A stretch of DNA of 64,000 nt from an archaeon (GCA_021792955.1 JAJYTP010000002.1:56942-120941), one strand, 5' to 3'. Positions 10,067-20,258 are shown, counted from the stretch's first letter. The notes: generated from the letters alone by a model not told the origin. A program made the numbers and translations.

Positions 10067-11440
10067 TTAGCTTTCCTTCCCTACTCTCGCAGCTATTATG
10101 ACCGAATCCCAAACAGGCGAAAATGGTGGCGCATAAGGAATTCCAGAGAAAAAGAGATCGTTTAGGTTGAATTTAGCCTGAATGGCCACGCTCAATGCGC
10201 TGATCCTCCCCCATGCTCCACGCCCGAGCGCCTGAGCCCCCACAATGGCCTTTGATTCAGCTAGGTATACCAATTTGATTTTTATTTCACTTCCACCCGG
10301 ATAGTATCCTGCCATATTTTCCCCTTCAATGGTAACCGATCGTACGTTCATGCCTGCGGCCCTGGCGGCCTTTTCAGTAAGCCCTACACCACCTATCTCC
10401 ATATCATAGAACTTGGTTATAGAGGAGCCCACTGTTCCAGGGAAAGCCAAATCCCCACCCGTAGCATTCGTTCCAGCTACATATCCCTCCTTATTGGCCT
10501 CGGGCGCGAGCGGGACATATACCGGTCCCCCGGTTATCATGCTCCTGATTTCCACGTTATCCCCAGCAGCGAATATGGATGGATCTGAAGTGAGCATGTG
10601 ATCATCAACGGCTATCGCCTTTGTGCTTCCAAGCTTAAGGCCCGCCGTACGAGCAAGGTCGGTATTGGGCTTAACTCCCATGGAAAGGATCACGCCGTCA
10701 AAAGATGCTCGCCCGCCATCGGTTTCAACTATTACGCTGGGACGATCTTTTTCCCCGTATATGCCCTTTACAGCTAACCCCTTCTCTATCTTTACCCCTT
10801 TATTAATTACCGCCTTTTCAACCAGAGCCGCTGTATCAGTATCCATATTTGGCATGATCTGGGGCATGGCCTCCATTATAGTGACCTTCTTGCCTATGGC
10901 GCTAAGGCCTTCAGCCATTTCAATGCCTATATATCCGCCTCCCACTATTCCTATGTTTTTGGAATCAGCCAACCGTTTCTTGATGGTTATGGCATCCTCG
11001 ATATATCTAACGGTAAATACCTGCTCGGCTTCCAGCCATTTCTTTTCAGGTATAAATGGCGATGCACCGGTAGCAAGGACGAGCATGTCATAGTTTAGTG
11101 TAATTTCCTTATCATTAGTAATAGCCCTAATGGATTTGGCGCCAGCATCAATGCCAAGCACCTTGGACTTGACGTACACATCTATCCTCCTGTTCTTCTT
11201 GAAGAATTCAGGGGTATAGGTAACCAGGTCCTCCGCTTCGTTCACCAACCCCTGTATAAAATAAGGTATGCCGCACGGGCCATAGGATACATAGCCGGAT
11301 TCTTCAAATACTTTTATCGAAGAATCAGGATCGCGTTTCCTTATCCTTGAAGCTGCGCTCATGCCTGCGGCTCCCCCCCCTATAACGACATATGATTTCA
11401 TGTAGGGTACAGCCTTTGCGGGCTTAAAATACTTTATCAA
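10067..11440 (-). CDS. FAD-dependent NAD(P)H oxidase / CoA-disulfide reductase
   Basis: GGGAAGMSAA Rossmann, GPCGIPYFI (single-Cys active site), second Rossmann GGGYIGIEMAE, SNTDLA/AAGDN motifs. Confidence 0.88.
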   Translation of the reverse strand: MIKYFKPAKAVPYMKSYVVIGGGAAGMSAASRIRKRDPDSSIKVFEESGYVSYGPCGIPYFIQGLVNEAEDLVTYTPEFFKKNRRIDVYVKSKVLGIDAGAKSIRAITNDKEITLNYDMLVLATGASPFIPEKKWLEAEQVFTVRYIEDAITIKKRLADSKNIGIVGGGYIGIEMAEGLSAIGKKVTIMEAMPQIMPNMDTDTAALVEKAVINKGVKIEKGLAVKGIYGEKDRPSVIVETDGGRASFDGVILSMGVKPNTDLARTAGLKLGSTKAIAVDDHMLTSDPSIFAAGDNVEIRSMITGGPVYVPLAPEANKEGYVAGTNATGGDLAFPGTVGSSITKFYDMEIGGVGLTEKAARAAGMNVRSVTIEGENMAGYYPGGSEIKIKLVYLAESKAIVGAQALGRGAWGRISALSVAIQAKFNLNDLFFSGIPYAPPFSPVWDSVIIAARVGKES

Positions 11441-11542
11441 TAGGCGTCTTGGCTGTGGGAAGCGTTTCCGGAGTAAAATATTTCATTAACTGGGGGATGT
11501 TCGGATAGATAGAGTTAAAAATGTCATAATGGTAGAAGGCTC

Positions 11543-14500
11543 ATGTCGGCTCCTATCGCTTTTCTCACTCAGAAGATAAGTGAACAGTCAAAGGAGATAA
11601 CGGATCTTAAGGGAGGCTTCCTGTTAGGAGCTGGCTATGATGGAGACAAGAAGTTGGCCTACCTTAAATTCTTGGATACTGTTTCACAGTCCATCTGTTA
11701 TTATTATGATAATTCAGGCCATAGGCCCTATTGTTATAGCAAAAAGACGCCATCTGAGCTTCAGCAACTATTAAAGAGGCCGGATGTAATTGCCATAAGG
11801 AAGGAAGAGAAACTCGAACCTATAAGTGACCAGAAGATCGAGGTATCAAAGATAATCACTTCAGACCCGTTAGCCATTGGCGGTTCACCCAACAGTCTAA
11901 GGAATATCGAGGACTGCTATGAAGCCGATATCAAATATTATGAAAATTACCTCTATGATCTGGGGCTCATTGCCTGTACATATTATGACCTAGAAAAGGG
12001 CGTCATAAGTAAGTCAACGATCAGCTACACGGAGGATATGTCATCCGTGTTGCAGGGGGTGATAGGCTCTCAGGACGCGTCTATGGCCAAGTACACGAGA
12101 GACTGGGCATTCATCCTTGCCCAACCGTTCCCCTATATAAAAAGGGCCGCGATAGACATCGAAGTATTTGCTGAAGCCGAAAATAGATTGCCGGACCCCG
12201 AAAAGGCAGAACAGCCCATTATAAGCATCTCCGTTGTGGGAAATGATGGCCAGCGAAAGGCCTTCGTACTTAGGAGGACGGATGTGGAACCCGGTGATGA
12301 CAAGCTGCCGGAAGGGGCAGATCTAATTTACTATGATGATGAACTCCAGCTGCTGCTCGACTTCTTCAAAAAGATGCTTGAATATCCGGTAATAGTGACA
12401 TTCAACGGTGACGGCTTTGATCTTCCATACCTGTACCATCGAGCGCAGAATCTGAATGTGCCTAAGGAAGCTATTCCGATCAGCATCGGTAAGGAGGTCG
12501 CATCCCTTAAACATGGAATACATGTTGACCTGTATAAAACATTCATAAATAGATCGATTCAGGGTTACGCCTTTTCTAACAAGTATTCTGAGCATACTCT
12601 TGACGCCATTAGCCAGGCCATCCTAGGCGAAGGAAAGGAACCGGTTGTAGACAGCATAAATACCATGACGACTACCAAGCTAGCCGTATACAATTTGCAG
12701 GATTCAAACATAACCTTGGGGCTGACCACTTTCAATGATGATCTATTGTTCAAGCTCCTAATGACCATATCAAGGGTCGCTAAGATGCCGATCGAAGATA
12801 CATCCAGGCTAAGCGTTTCCAATTGGATCAGGAGCATGCTTATCTTCGAGCACAGAGCTAGGAAAGCGCTGGTGCCCAAGAGGGAGGAAATAGCCGCCAA
12901 AGGTAATGCTGGCTCCACGGCGATAATCAAAGGCAAGAAATATCAGGGAGGATTCGTTGTAGAGCCGAAACCCGGCGTTCACTTCCAAGTAGTAGTTCTG
13001 GACTTTGCCTCCCTGTATCCTAGCATCATTAAGGTCTATAACCTAAGTTATGAAACTGTAAAGTGCCCACACCCAGAGTGCAGGGATAACATACTTCCTA
13101 ATACAAATCTATGGGTCTGCAAAATAAACAAGGGTATGATTTCCCTCCTGATAGGCTCCTTGAGAGATATAAGGGTGAACTATTTTAAATCCCTTGCAAG
13201 GATAGCCGTAAACAAGGAACAAAAGCAATTTTACAACGTTATATCCCAATCACTAAAGGTTATACTCAATGCGTCATATGGGGTGATGGGGTTCGAAAGC
13301 TTCCCCTTCTACAGTTTGCCGGTAGCAGATTCGACTACTGCATTGGGGAGATATTCCATTCAGAGCGCTATAACAAAGGCTCAGGAACTGGGGAGTGAGG
13401 TGATATACGGCGATAGCATAGCCGGTGACTCAATTGTGGTAGTAGCAACTGAAGGCGAGCAATCCGGTGTTTTACCCTCGCCAGCTGTTGAACGAAAGAT
13501 GAAGGTTGAGGACCTGTTTAAGAGGGTCGATATAACCGGTGACGGGGGGAAGGAGTATTATCTGCCCGAGCATCTCTTTGTAGAATCACTGGATCAAAAT
13601 AAAATGGTGACGTTTGCGAAGGTCGTCAGTATAATGCGTCACCGAACCGCTAAAGACATGTACAGAATACGGGTGGATGGGCATAACATAGACGTTACAG
13701 AGGATCATTCGCTCATTTCGCTTTCGGAATCCGACAGTCCGCAATTTTCACCTATCAGACCACTGGATATCAAGAAAGGAACGCTGCTTGTAACGAGATC
13801 GAACACGACGAACGAAGTTAACGCTGGCAGTGGAACAAAGATCAGTATCTTATCGGCAGGCTATCATTTGGCGCACGCGTCAAGCATCGAGAAGCTGGCT
13901 GGCTATCAAGGCTACGTCTATGATCTGGAAGTGGAAGGTAATCACCGTTTCTTCGCGAACTCCGTGTTAGTCCATAATACTGATAGCCTCTTTCTAAAAA
14001 ATGCTTCCTCTATGCAAATCAAGGAAATCGAAAGATGGGCCAAGGAAAAGCTCGAAATAGATCTGGAGATAGACAAAAGGTACCGGTTTGTGGCGTTCAG
14101 TCAGAGGAAAAAGAACTATTTGGGTGTTTATGAAGATGGTTCCGTAGAGGTAAAGGGACTTTCCGGGAAGAAATCACATACTCCGGAATACATCAAAGAG
14201 GCCTTCTATAGCGTACTGGATACGCTTGGTAAGGTCAAGACGGAGGGTGATTTTGTTGAAGCAAAGGAAGAAATAAGGAAGAAGATACGTGAAGCATATT
14301 TGATGATAAATGAAAGGAAGGTGCCACTTGAAAAGTTAGCCTTTAAGGTCATGCTCAACAAGCCCGTTGACAAGTATACAGTAAGCACGCCGCAGCATGT
14401 CAAGGCGGCTCAACTGCTCATAGAAAATGGCAGTGAAATCAAGGCAGGCGATGTCATTTCATATATAAAGACTGTGACCCCGTCTGGAGTAAAGCCGCTA

Positions 14501-14641
14501 TCCCTGACAAAGAAGGAAGATATAGATACCGGCAAATACATCGAGTTCCTTGAGAGCACGTTCGAACAGCTGCTGGATGCTTTAGGGTACAACTTCGATC
14601 AGATAATAGGTTCATCTAGAATCGAAGATTTTTTTGGCTAA
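11543..14641 (+). CDS. polB: Family B DNA polymerase containing an in-frame mini-intein
   Basis: Exo I AIDIEVF, motif A DFASLYPSI, motif B KVILNASYGVMGF, motif C YGD/TDS split by intein. Confidence 0.95.
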   Translation: MSAPIAFLTQKISEQSKEITDLKGGFLLGAGYDGDKKLAYLKFLDTVSQSICYYYDNSGHRPYCYSKKTPSELQQLLKRPDVIAIRKEEKLEPISDQKIEVSKIITSDPLAIGGSPNSLRNIEDCYEADIKYYENYLYDLGLIACTYYDLEKGVISKSTISYTEDMSSVLQGVIGSQDASMAKYTRDWAFILAQPFPYIKRAAIDIEVFAEAENRLPDPEKAEQPIISISVVGNDGQRKAFVLRRTDVEPGDDKLPEGADLIYYDDELQLLLDFFKKMLEYPVIVTFNGDGFDLPYLYHRAQNLNVPKEAIPISIGKEVASLKHGIHVDLYKTFINRSIQGYAFSNKYSEHTLDAISQAILGEGKEPVVDSINTMTTTKLAVYNLQDSNITLGLTTFNDDLLFKLLMTISRVAKMPIEDTSRLSVSNWIRSMLIFEHRARKALVPKREEIAAKGNAGSTAIIKGKKYQGGFVVEPKPGVHFQVVVLDFASLYPSIIKVYNLSYETVKCPHPECRDNILPNTNLWVCKINKGMISLLIGSLRDIRVNYFKSLARIAVNKEQKQFYNVISQSLKVILNASYGVMGFESFPFYSLPVADSTTALGRYSIQSAITKAQELGSEVIYGDSIAGDSIVVVATEGEQSGVLPSPAVERKMKVEDLFKRVDITGDGGKEYYLPEHLFVESLDQNKMVTFAKVVSIMRHRTAKDMYRIRVDGHNIDVTEDHSLISLSESDSPQFSPIRPLDIKKGTLLVTRSNTTNEVNAGSGTKISILSAGYHLAHASSIEKLAGYQGYVYDLEVEGNHRFFANSVLVHNTDSLFLKNASSMQIKEIERWAKEKLEIDLEIDKRYRFVAFSQRKKNYLGVYEDGSVEVKGLSGKKSHTPEYIKEAFYSVLDTLGKVKTEGDFVEAKEEIRKKIREAYLMINERKVPLEKLAFKVMLNKPVDKYTVSTPQHVKAAQLLIENGSEIKAGDVISYIKTVTPSGVKPLSLTKKEDIDTGKYIEFLESTFEQLLDALGYNFDQIIGSSRIEDFFG
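13415..13978 (+). other. Mini-intein (188 aa) in PolB motif C, no evident homing endonuclease
   Basis: Begins SIAGDSIVVV after YGD, block B-like GHNIDVTEDHSLIS (TxxH), block F/G VYDLEVEGNHRFFANSVLVHN followed by TDSLF. Confidence 0.93.
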
Positions 14642-14701
14642 TTTCAAGCTCTTCTTTAAAAGTATATAAAGTATATTATATAAAAGGTAAAATCGATCTA
14701 A

Positions 14702-15151
14702 ATGAAGGTTAGAAGTCCCGAATTTAGGGATCAAGGATCAATTCCTATAGAACTCACCTGCGATGGAAAGGATGTATCTCCGCGACTTGAGTGGGACGCT
14801 GTACCTGGAGCCAAGAGCTATGCCTTGATAATGGAGGACCCTGACGCTCCCAACGGCACGTTCACCCACTGGGTTATCTATGCCATACATAACACGTTCT
14901 TACCTAAGGGGGTACCGGCGGCCGATAAATCGGAATATGGCTTTCAGGGAATAAACGACTTTGGAAAGATAGGATATGGGGGGCCCTGTCCCCCAAAGCC
15001 TCACCCAGCGCACAGGTATTATTTTTATGTATATGCTATCAGTGAGGATATAGAGTTTACACCGAAAACAACGGCCGTGTTACTGCGGAGTAAGATAAGG
15101 GGAAAGACCATAGATAGCGGAGTAATTATGGCCAAGTATAAACGCATATAA
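14702..15151 (+). CDS. PEBP / YbhB-YbcL family protein
   Basis: IPIELTCDGKDVSPRLEW, LIMEDPDAPNGTFTHWVIY, GYGGPCPPKPHPAHRYYF. Confidence 0.93.
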   Translation: MKVRSPEFRDQGSIPIELTCDGKDVSPRLEWDAVPGAKSYALIMEDPDAPNGTFTHWVIYAIHNTFLPKGVPAADKSEYGFQGINDFGKIGYGGPCPPKPHPAHRYYFYVYAISEDIEFTPKTTAVLLRSKIRGKTIDSGVIMAKYKRI

Positions 15152-15295
15152 ACGCAAATAATGCGCTGTAAAAGAGCATTCCAGGGCATTAAATCATGAG
15201 TTATTTATCTATCTATCTTAAAAACGCCACTTAGCAAATCTGCGAATTACGGCTCAGATTTAAAAAACATTTTTATATGGTCAAATCAAATCAGC

Positions 15296-15766
15296 TTGAG
15301 AATGATAAACGAAGTTATAGTTGAGAAAAGCAGTGCAGAGGAACTCCTGTATGATTTGAGCAAGAGACTAAAGTCAAATAAGGTCGTTGGTATGGCCAGG
15401 TTGCCTGAGCCAAGAGCCGATCAAGAGTATAGAGATGTAATCAAAAAGATTTACACCTTAACCGGCAGCGTAGAGCCTATAGTCATGCTCGAAGGCGATG
15501 ACGGTCAGAAGTATGTTTACACATTCCTCATTACATCCAATCTTGAAAAGGGAAAGGAGATAGTGGAATCCAGCGCGGTCGTCAGCGGGAAGTTAATTAC
15601 GATCAGGGGGGATGGCACTGAAGTACGGTCTTACAGTCCTCTTAAGATTTCAGGTGGGAGGGAATTGTTCAAGAGAATTGAAACTATTGCCAACGATTAT
15701 GAGGCTGCATACAGTGACCTATTTATAAGGAAATCTAAGAAGATAGATCCATATTATTGGTTATGA
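15296..15766 (+). CDS. Conserved hypothetical protein
   Basis: ORF with upstream AT-rich promoter-like stretch. Confidence 0.55.
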   Translation: MRMINEVIVEKSSAEELLYDLSKRLKSNKVVGMARLPEPRADQEYRDVIKKIYTLTGSVEPIVMLEGDDGQKYVYTFLITSNLEKGKEIVESSAVVSGKLITIRGDGTEVRSYSPLKISGGRELFKRIETIANDYEAAYSDLFIRKSKKIDPYYWL

Positions 15767-15788
15767 GAAAAGGATGTAGATAATTAAA

Positions 15789-16130
15789 TCATATTTTATT
15801 AGATCTGACATCTGATACAAGTTCGCTATTTTTTTGCTTTATTATAACGGCAGCTATTTCGTTTGGATTAAGCCCTGACTTTCCGTTTATGGCCTTTATG
15901 GTCGAGTCTATTATGTTATACGCGTAGTCGCCTGCAGGGAATTCGTCCTTCTCATCCATATAATAGTGGATACCTATTGCATTATACAAGGGGTGAACTA
16001 CATAGATCATTTTATCAAGCTTGTAGAAAACAAGAACCATACCACGGCCAGCGCCACTGGTGATTGCTGCAAGATCCTTTATGAGGTCTTCCAGAGAAAA
16101 GAATTGAGCGTAATACTTCTCTATTGCCAT
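15789..16130 (-). CDS. Hypothetical protein
   Basis: ORF; no recognised motif. Confidence 0.5.
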   Translation of the reverse strand: MAIEKYYAQFFSLEDLIKDLAAITSGAGRGMVLVFYKLDKMIYVVHPLYNAIGIHYYMDEKDEFPAGDYAYNIIDSTIKAINGKSGLNPNEIAAVIIKQKNSELVSDVRSNKI

Positions 16131-16192
16131 AGCTCCCCATTAAGATTGGAAATAGAAATAGTTAGCGGCTGATTTGGAAGGATCGTTAAGCT

Positions 16193-16447
16193 TCAAACAG
16201 CTGGTATCAGTCTGCAATTGGGCGGACATGGTGTCTTTGAAACTGGAAGAACCTTTAATTCGCCACTTTTTATATCAAATTCAGCACCATGAAATGGGCA
16301 CCTAATTCTACCATCAACTATCAGAAATCCCTCTGACGTAATCACCCTACCCTTATGGGGACAGTAATCAAGATAGGAATAGGTTTGGCCATCAACCTTG
16401 ATCCTAAATGATGGGCCGATCGTTGATAAAAATCGTTCGATTTCCAT
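16193..16447 (-). CDS. Rieske-type [2Fe-2S] ferredoxin
   Basis: CPHKG and CPFHGAEFD (CxH...CxxH). Confidence 0.9.
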   Translation of the reverse strand: MEIERFLSTIGPSFRIKVDGQTYSYLDYCPHKGRVITSEGFLIVDGRIRCPFHGAEFDIKSGELKVLPVSKTPCPPNCRLIPAV

Positions 16448-16500
16448 TTAACCAATACCTCTTGATAAAGACTTGTTACGATCCCTTTTAAGCCTTATAT

Positions 16501-17097
16501 TTATACTAATTTTGGCATCTTCAGTCTCATGTCGGTTGTATGCGCAAATCCGAACGAGTGTAAATAATGCGTAAAGGCCTTCTTTATGTTAGTATCTGGC
16601 TCCGGGTTCTTCTCGTAAAAGAACCCTTCCATGAGCTTGGCTGCATGATATCTGAAACTTTCTGAGTCCTTTACTACAAAAGTTATTATCCGCGGTTTCA
16701 ATCCAAACAATGAAGTGCTGGAATATTTTCTGCCTTCCATGCCCACGCCCGTGCTTATCTTAATTAATTCTAACTCGGGATGAGACCTTCGAATTTTGCG
16801 TTCCAGATGGGGTGAGGTCACTTTAGTAAAGCCATTTATATCTATTAGCTCCATGGCCCTCTGGAATTCCATTTCCTTATAATTCATCAATCCATATTTA
16901 CTTTTTAATTCCCTTATCATCCTGTAAATCGTTGAAAAGCCCCTTTTGGTCATGCTTGATATGCCTTCCACTGAATACCCCTTTTTATACAGTTTAATCA
17001 CCTGCTCAAATGTATTATAATCGTGCAGGTAGAATGGTTTATTCCTTTTATAAATGGAATTAAGATTATTCCATATAATTTTTATATCATCAGCCAT
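16501..17097 (-). CDS. HTH-containing hypothetical protein
   Basis: N-terminal HTH-like segment (GYSVEGISSMTKRGFSTIYRMIRELKSKYG). Confidence 0.5.
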   Translation of the reverse strand: MADDIKIIWNNLNSIYKRNKPFYLHDYNTFEQVIKLYKKGYSVEGISSMTKRGFSTIYRMIRELKSKYGLMNYKEMEFQRAMELIDINGFTKVTSPHLERKIRRSHPELELIKISTGVGMEGRKYSSTSLFGLKPRIITFVVKDSESFRYHAAKLMEGFFYEKNPEPDTNIKKAFTHYLHSFGFAHTTDMRLKMPKLV

Positions 17098-17161
17098 AAC
17101 AAATTATCTACTTGAAGAATATTTAAATATATCTCCAATTTTTATTGTAAATTACAGAGTA

Positions 17162-18388
17162 TCACAAGTTGCGCTTGTCTATATATCCAGATTTATCAGT
17201 TTTGAACGCCCATATATTTTTTCTTAAAATCACTGCGCTTAGGGCCATTAGGGATGCCAGTGACAGAAATCCCATGTATAGATAAATAAGGGGTAGAAAG
17301 GCGAGATTTCCCTTTAGTTCACCCTTTAACTTGATCATCGAGCCTAGGCTCGTCATCTGGATAATAACGAAATACCCAAATAGATATCCAGCAAAGAGTA
17401 CGATCCTGAACACCCCGTATGTCCACAAATATATGGCTATGGGTGTAAGTGAAACCGTCACGAGAAGCAGTATGGAATACAAGGGCATCAGAAGGAATAG
17501 AAGAGCGTCCATTGCAGATACCATACCCGTCTTCTTGAACAGATCCAAGTGATTTCTTACCAGCTGCAGATATCCACCATACCATCTTATCCTTTGCCTG
17601 AAGAAAGTTGTGACCTTTGCTGGCACTTCTATCCAAACGAAGGAATCCAAATACGATGACTTGACCTTATGCTTAATAAGCTTAAGCCATAGATCCACAT
17701 CCTCAGTTGCACTGTTGCTAAATCCTCCTATATCAAGCAATAATTCCCGATCCACAAAGGAGTTGTAACCGGCTATCGGAACCGATAACCCTAGCTTGTT
17801 ACGTCCACAGTTCAAGGCCCTTGAAGTAAGAGATTCAAACGTAGAAAGCTTTGATAGCCACGATTCGCCTACGTTTATCACTTTATAGTACCCGGTCATT
17901 GCCTTCTTACCACTCAAGTACTCCTGCGCGGCTGCCATCAGATAATTTTCGCAGGGGACGCTGTCGGCATCCAGTAACGCCACAAGTTTTCCAGTGCAAT
18001 ACTTTAACCCAACATTTAATGCGCCGGGCTTCCTGTTATAATTCTTCTCCATTTTAACAACCCGGAGCCTTTCATCCTTCTCCGCGAAGGAATTAACTAT
18101 GGCAAGGGAGTTGTCTGTGGAATCATCAAGTACGAGGACCATTTCGATTAGGTCGGCTGGGTAATTGAGATGGTTGATGGACTGTATCAGCCTCCCGATG
18201 GTGTTTTCTTCATTCTTCACAGCCACTAGGATAGAAATCTTTGGAAGTCCACTGAATGGGAATTTATAGGCTTGCTTATTATTCTTGGACATCGCATTTC
18301 CTCCAACTAACATGAACAGGCCCCAGTATGATGCTAGGAATATCACTATGCCATTGAAAAGCCAAGTAAGGTCTGCCCCGATTATCAA
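17162..18388 (-). CDS. Membrane glycosyltransferase family 2, processive-type signature
   Basis: ILVAVKNEENTIGRLIQSI, LLDADSVP, ATEDVDLWLKL, QRIRWYGG and TM segments. Confidence 0.88.
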   Translation of the reverse strand: MIIGADLTWLFNGIVIFLASYWGLFMLVGGNAMSKNNKQAYKFPFSGLPKISILVAVKNEENTIGRLIQSINHLNYPADLIEMVLVLDDSTDNSLAIVNSFAEKDERLRVVKMEKNYNRKPGALNVGLKYCTGKLVALLDADSVPCENYLMAAAQEYLSGKKAMTGYYKVINVGESWLSKLSTFESLTSRALNCGRNKLGLSVPIAGYNSFVDRELLLDIGGFSNSATEDVDLWLKLIKHKVKSSYLDSFVWIEVPAKVTTFFRQRIRWYGGYLQLVRNHLDLFKKTGMVSAMDALLFLLMPLYSILLLVTVSLTPIAIYLWTYGVFRIVLFAGYLFGYFVIIQMTSLGSMIKLKGELKGNLAFLPLIYLYMGFLSLASLMALSAVILRKNIWAFKTDKSGYIDKRNL

Positions 18389-18544
18389 TATACGCGCGTA
18401 AGAAATAAACCGGTATTATATATAATTTTCCAAAAATTGGAAATTTAATGCTCTGTAAGACCAGAACAATTATTACATCCCCTTATGTAATAATCGAGGT
18501 GATAGGCAACGGCTATCAAAAACAGGGAATTATACCTTAAGGAT

Positions 18545-18883
18545 GGAGACATTTCACTTTTAAAAGAAGAATAAGTCTACGTGAAGAGGTACGGAGCTGT
18601 AGCAAGGGTGCTGTCCTACAGCGAAATACTTAGGATCTCTAGGGGACAGGCAGCCAAGATGATATGTCTGCTTGGGCAGGAGGCAGATGCAGAGGATGGC
18701 GAAGCGCTTTAGATATGATGGAATAGTTGATCTCAGGTTCAAGTCCACCAGGCCTTACATTTTTCCCAACAGGACGCCTCTGTGATAAAAACCATGGTGG
18801 TGAAGGTGAGGAAGGTGACGAGCTTAGGTGCTGACCAGATATCGAGGATAGTCAACAACTTCTCTTTAACGAAAAGTATATGA
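18545..18883 (+). pseudogene. Degenerate IS481-like transposase N-terminal fragment
   Basis: Broken frames read RYGAVARVL...RGQAAKMICLLGQ, KRFRYDGIVDLRFKSTRPYIFPNRTPL, VIKTMVVKVRKVTSLGADQIS, matching in order the usual HTH / RxxGxxGLxDRSxRPHxSPxxTP / LRxxxxxGxxxI layout. Confidence 0.6.
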
Positions 18884-18905
18884 ACCTTTAGAAGGTAGAT
18901 AATAT

Positions 18906-19331
18906 GTGTCCTCGGATTCAAATTCAGGTACTATAAAGATCAGGGTTAGGAACGGCGAAAATGAGTTTGAAATAGATGCCAAAAAGGTGGATCTTCAAGA
19001 CGCGTTTAAGACCGCAAGTGATATATTCCAGCTGATTGGGAAAACACCTACTGTCGTTAGCCCCACGATTGAATCCAGTTTCGATACACCAATCCAGATA
19101 GATTCAAAGGCGTCGCTTCCAAACATAGTGGTAAAGCTTCTTGGGAGCGAATGGGGAAGCAAGCCCAGAAGGCTAAAGGAAATCAAAGAGCAACTTGAGC
19201 AGATGGGTATGATATATCCAAAACAGTCAATCGCCGTATCCCTTTTACGTCTTGCTAAGGAAGGTGAAATAAGGAGATTTAAGGGAGATGAGGGTGATTA
19301 CCTTTACGTAGGCGCGCGTAAGGGCAACTGA
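18906..19331 (+). CDS. Hypothetical protein, N-terminal beta-rich domain plus C-terminal winged-helix-like region
   Basis: IKIRVRNGENEFEIDAKKVDLQDAFKTASDIFQ; C-terminal QSIAVSLLRLAKEGEIRRFKG. Confidence 0.6.
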   Translation: MSSDSNSGTIKIRVRNGENEFEIDAKKVDLQDAFKTASDIFQLIGKTPTVVSPTIESSFDTPIQIDSKASLPNIVVKLLGSEWGSKPRRLKEIKEQLEQMGMIYPKQSIAVSLLRLAKEGEIRRFKGDEGDYLYVGARKGN

Positions 19332-19574
19332 GATTACTGAAAAGATGTTGGGGGGTTTCGTTATAAGCTGAACTCTGATGCCTTAACTGAGAAAATATAC
19401 GCGGGCTTCCTTCAACGACGGTTACGGCGTTCAAATGTCATTTATGATAATAATATATTGAGCCGGTCGCGTCCGATTTCATACCTGTGAAAATACACCC
19501 GGCGAAGCAACGTACTGATGTCTGTCATGTACCGCTAAATCATGAAACAACTTCCCTGCAGGTTTATGAGCCAG

Positions 19575-19610
19575 CAAGGGTGATGCCTTTATAAAAGACT
19601 CGCACCCTTG
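19575..19610. promoter_or_regulatory. Inverted repeat flanking a TATA-like box
   Basis: CAAGGGTG-atgcctttataaaagactcg-CACCCTTG, upstream of the wHTH ORF at 19678. Confidence 0.35.
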
Positions 19611-19677
19611 AACGTAAGAGAATATGCCGGTAAAACTATAATATGGGGATAATATATAGCAATAGCGTTAGATTGAC

Positions 19678-20175
19678 ATGAGCGAAGAACCATTGAACGT
19701 AGAAATTCGCATGGGGGATTTACACGCAACTTTTTCAGGGAAGCCAAGCGATGTTTATGAAACTGTTGATCGATTCCTTTCTCAAAACATATCTGAAATC
19801 GGTTTCGCGAGACAGATATACCTTAATTACAGCCTTAAAGAACTGGTTGAAATGTTCACGGGATTTGTGAAAATAACCGAGGAAGGCCCGCGGGTAATAT
19901 CTGAAAGGCCCTTAAGCTTAAAGTTGAAGATAAGCCTTCAACTTATAGCGTGTAAGATTGCGTTTATGCTCAATCGCATCCAGAGGGCTGGATACTCTGT
20001 ACAGGAGTTGGAGGAGTCCATGGCGACCAACGCAAAATCCATCAGTTCTAGGCTTAGTGAATTGGTCAAGGAAGGGTATGTAATGAGAAGCAACGACGAA
20101 AAGGGAAGTTCATATTATGTAACCACTGCCGGCATTAAGTGGGTCTTCGACACTCTGCACAGCGCGCTAAAATGA
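19678..20175 (+). CDS. Hypothetical protein, N-terminal beta-rich domain plus C-terminal winged helix
   Basis: NVEIRMGDLHATFSGKPSDVYETVDRFLSQ; SISSRLSELVKEGYVMRSNDEKGSSYYVT. Confidence 0.6.
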   Translation: MSEEPLNVEIRMGDLHATFSGKPSDVYETVDRFLSQNISEIGFARQIYLNYSLKELVEMFTGFVKITEEGPRVISERPLSLKLKISLQLIACKIAFMLNRIQRAGYSVQELEESMATNAKSISSRLSELVKEGYVMRSNDEKGSSYYVTTAGIKWVFDTLHSALK

Positions 20176-20258
20176 CAGGTCCATCTTTCTAATACATCAA
20201 ATATTAGCCAACCTATCCTTAAAGCGCTTTATGAACCACTTGGTTAACAAGGACCCAC

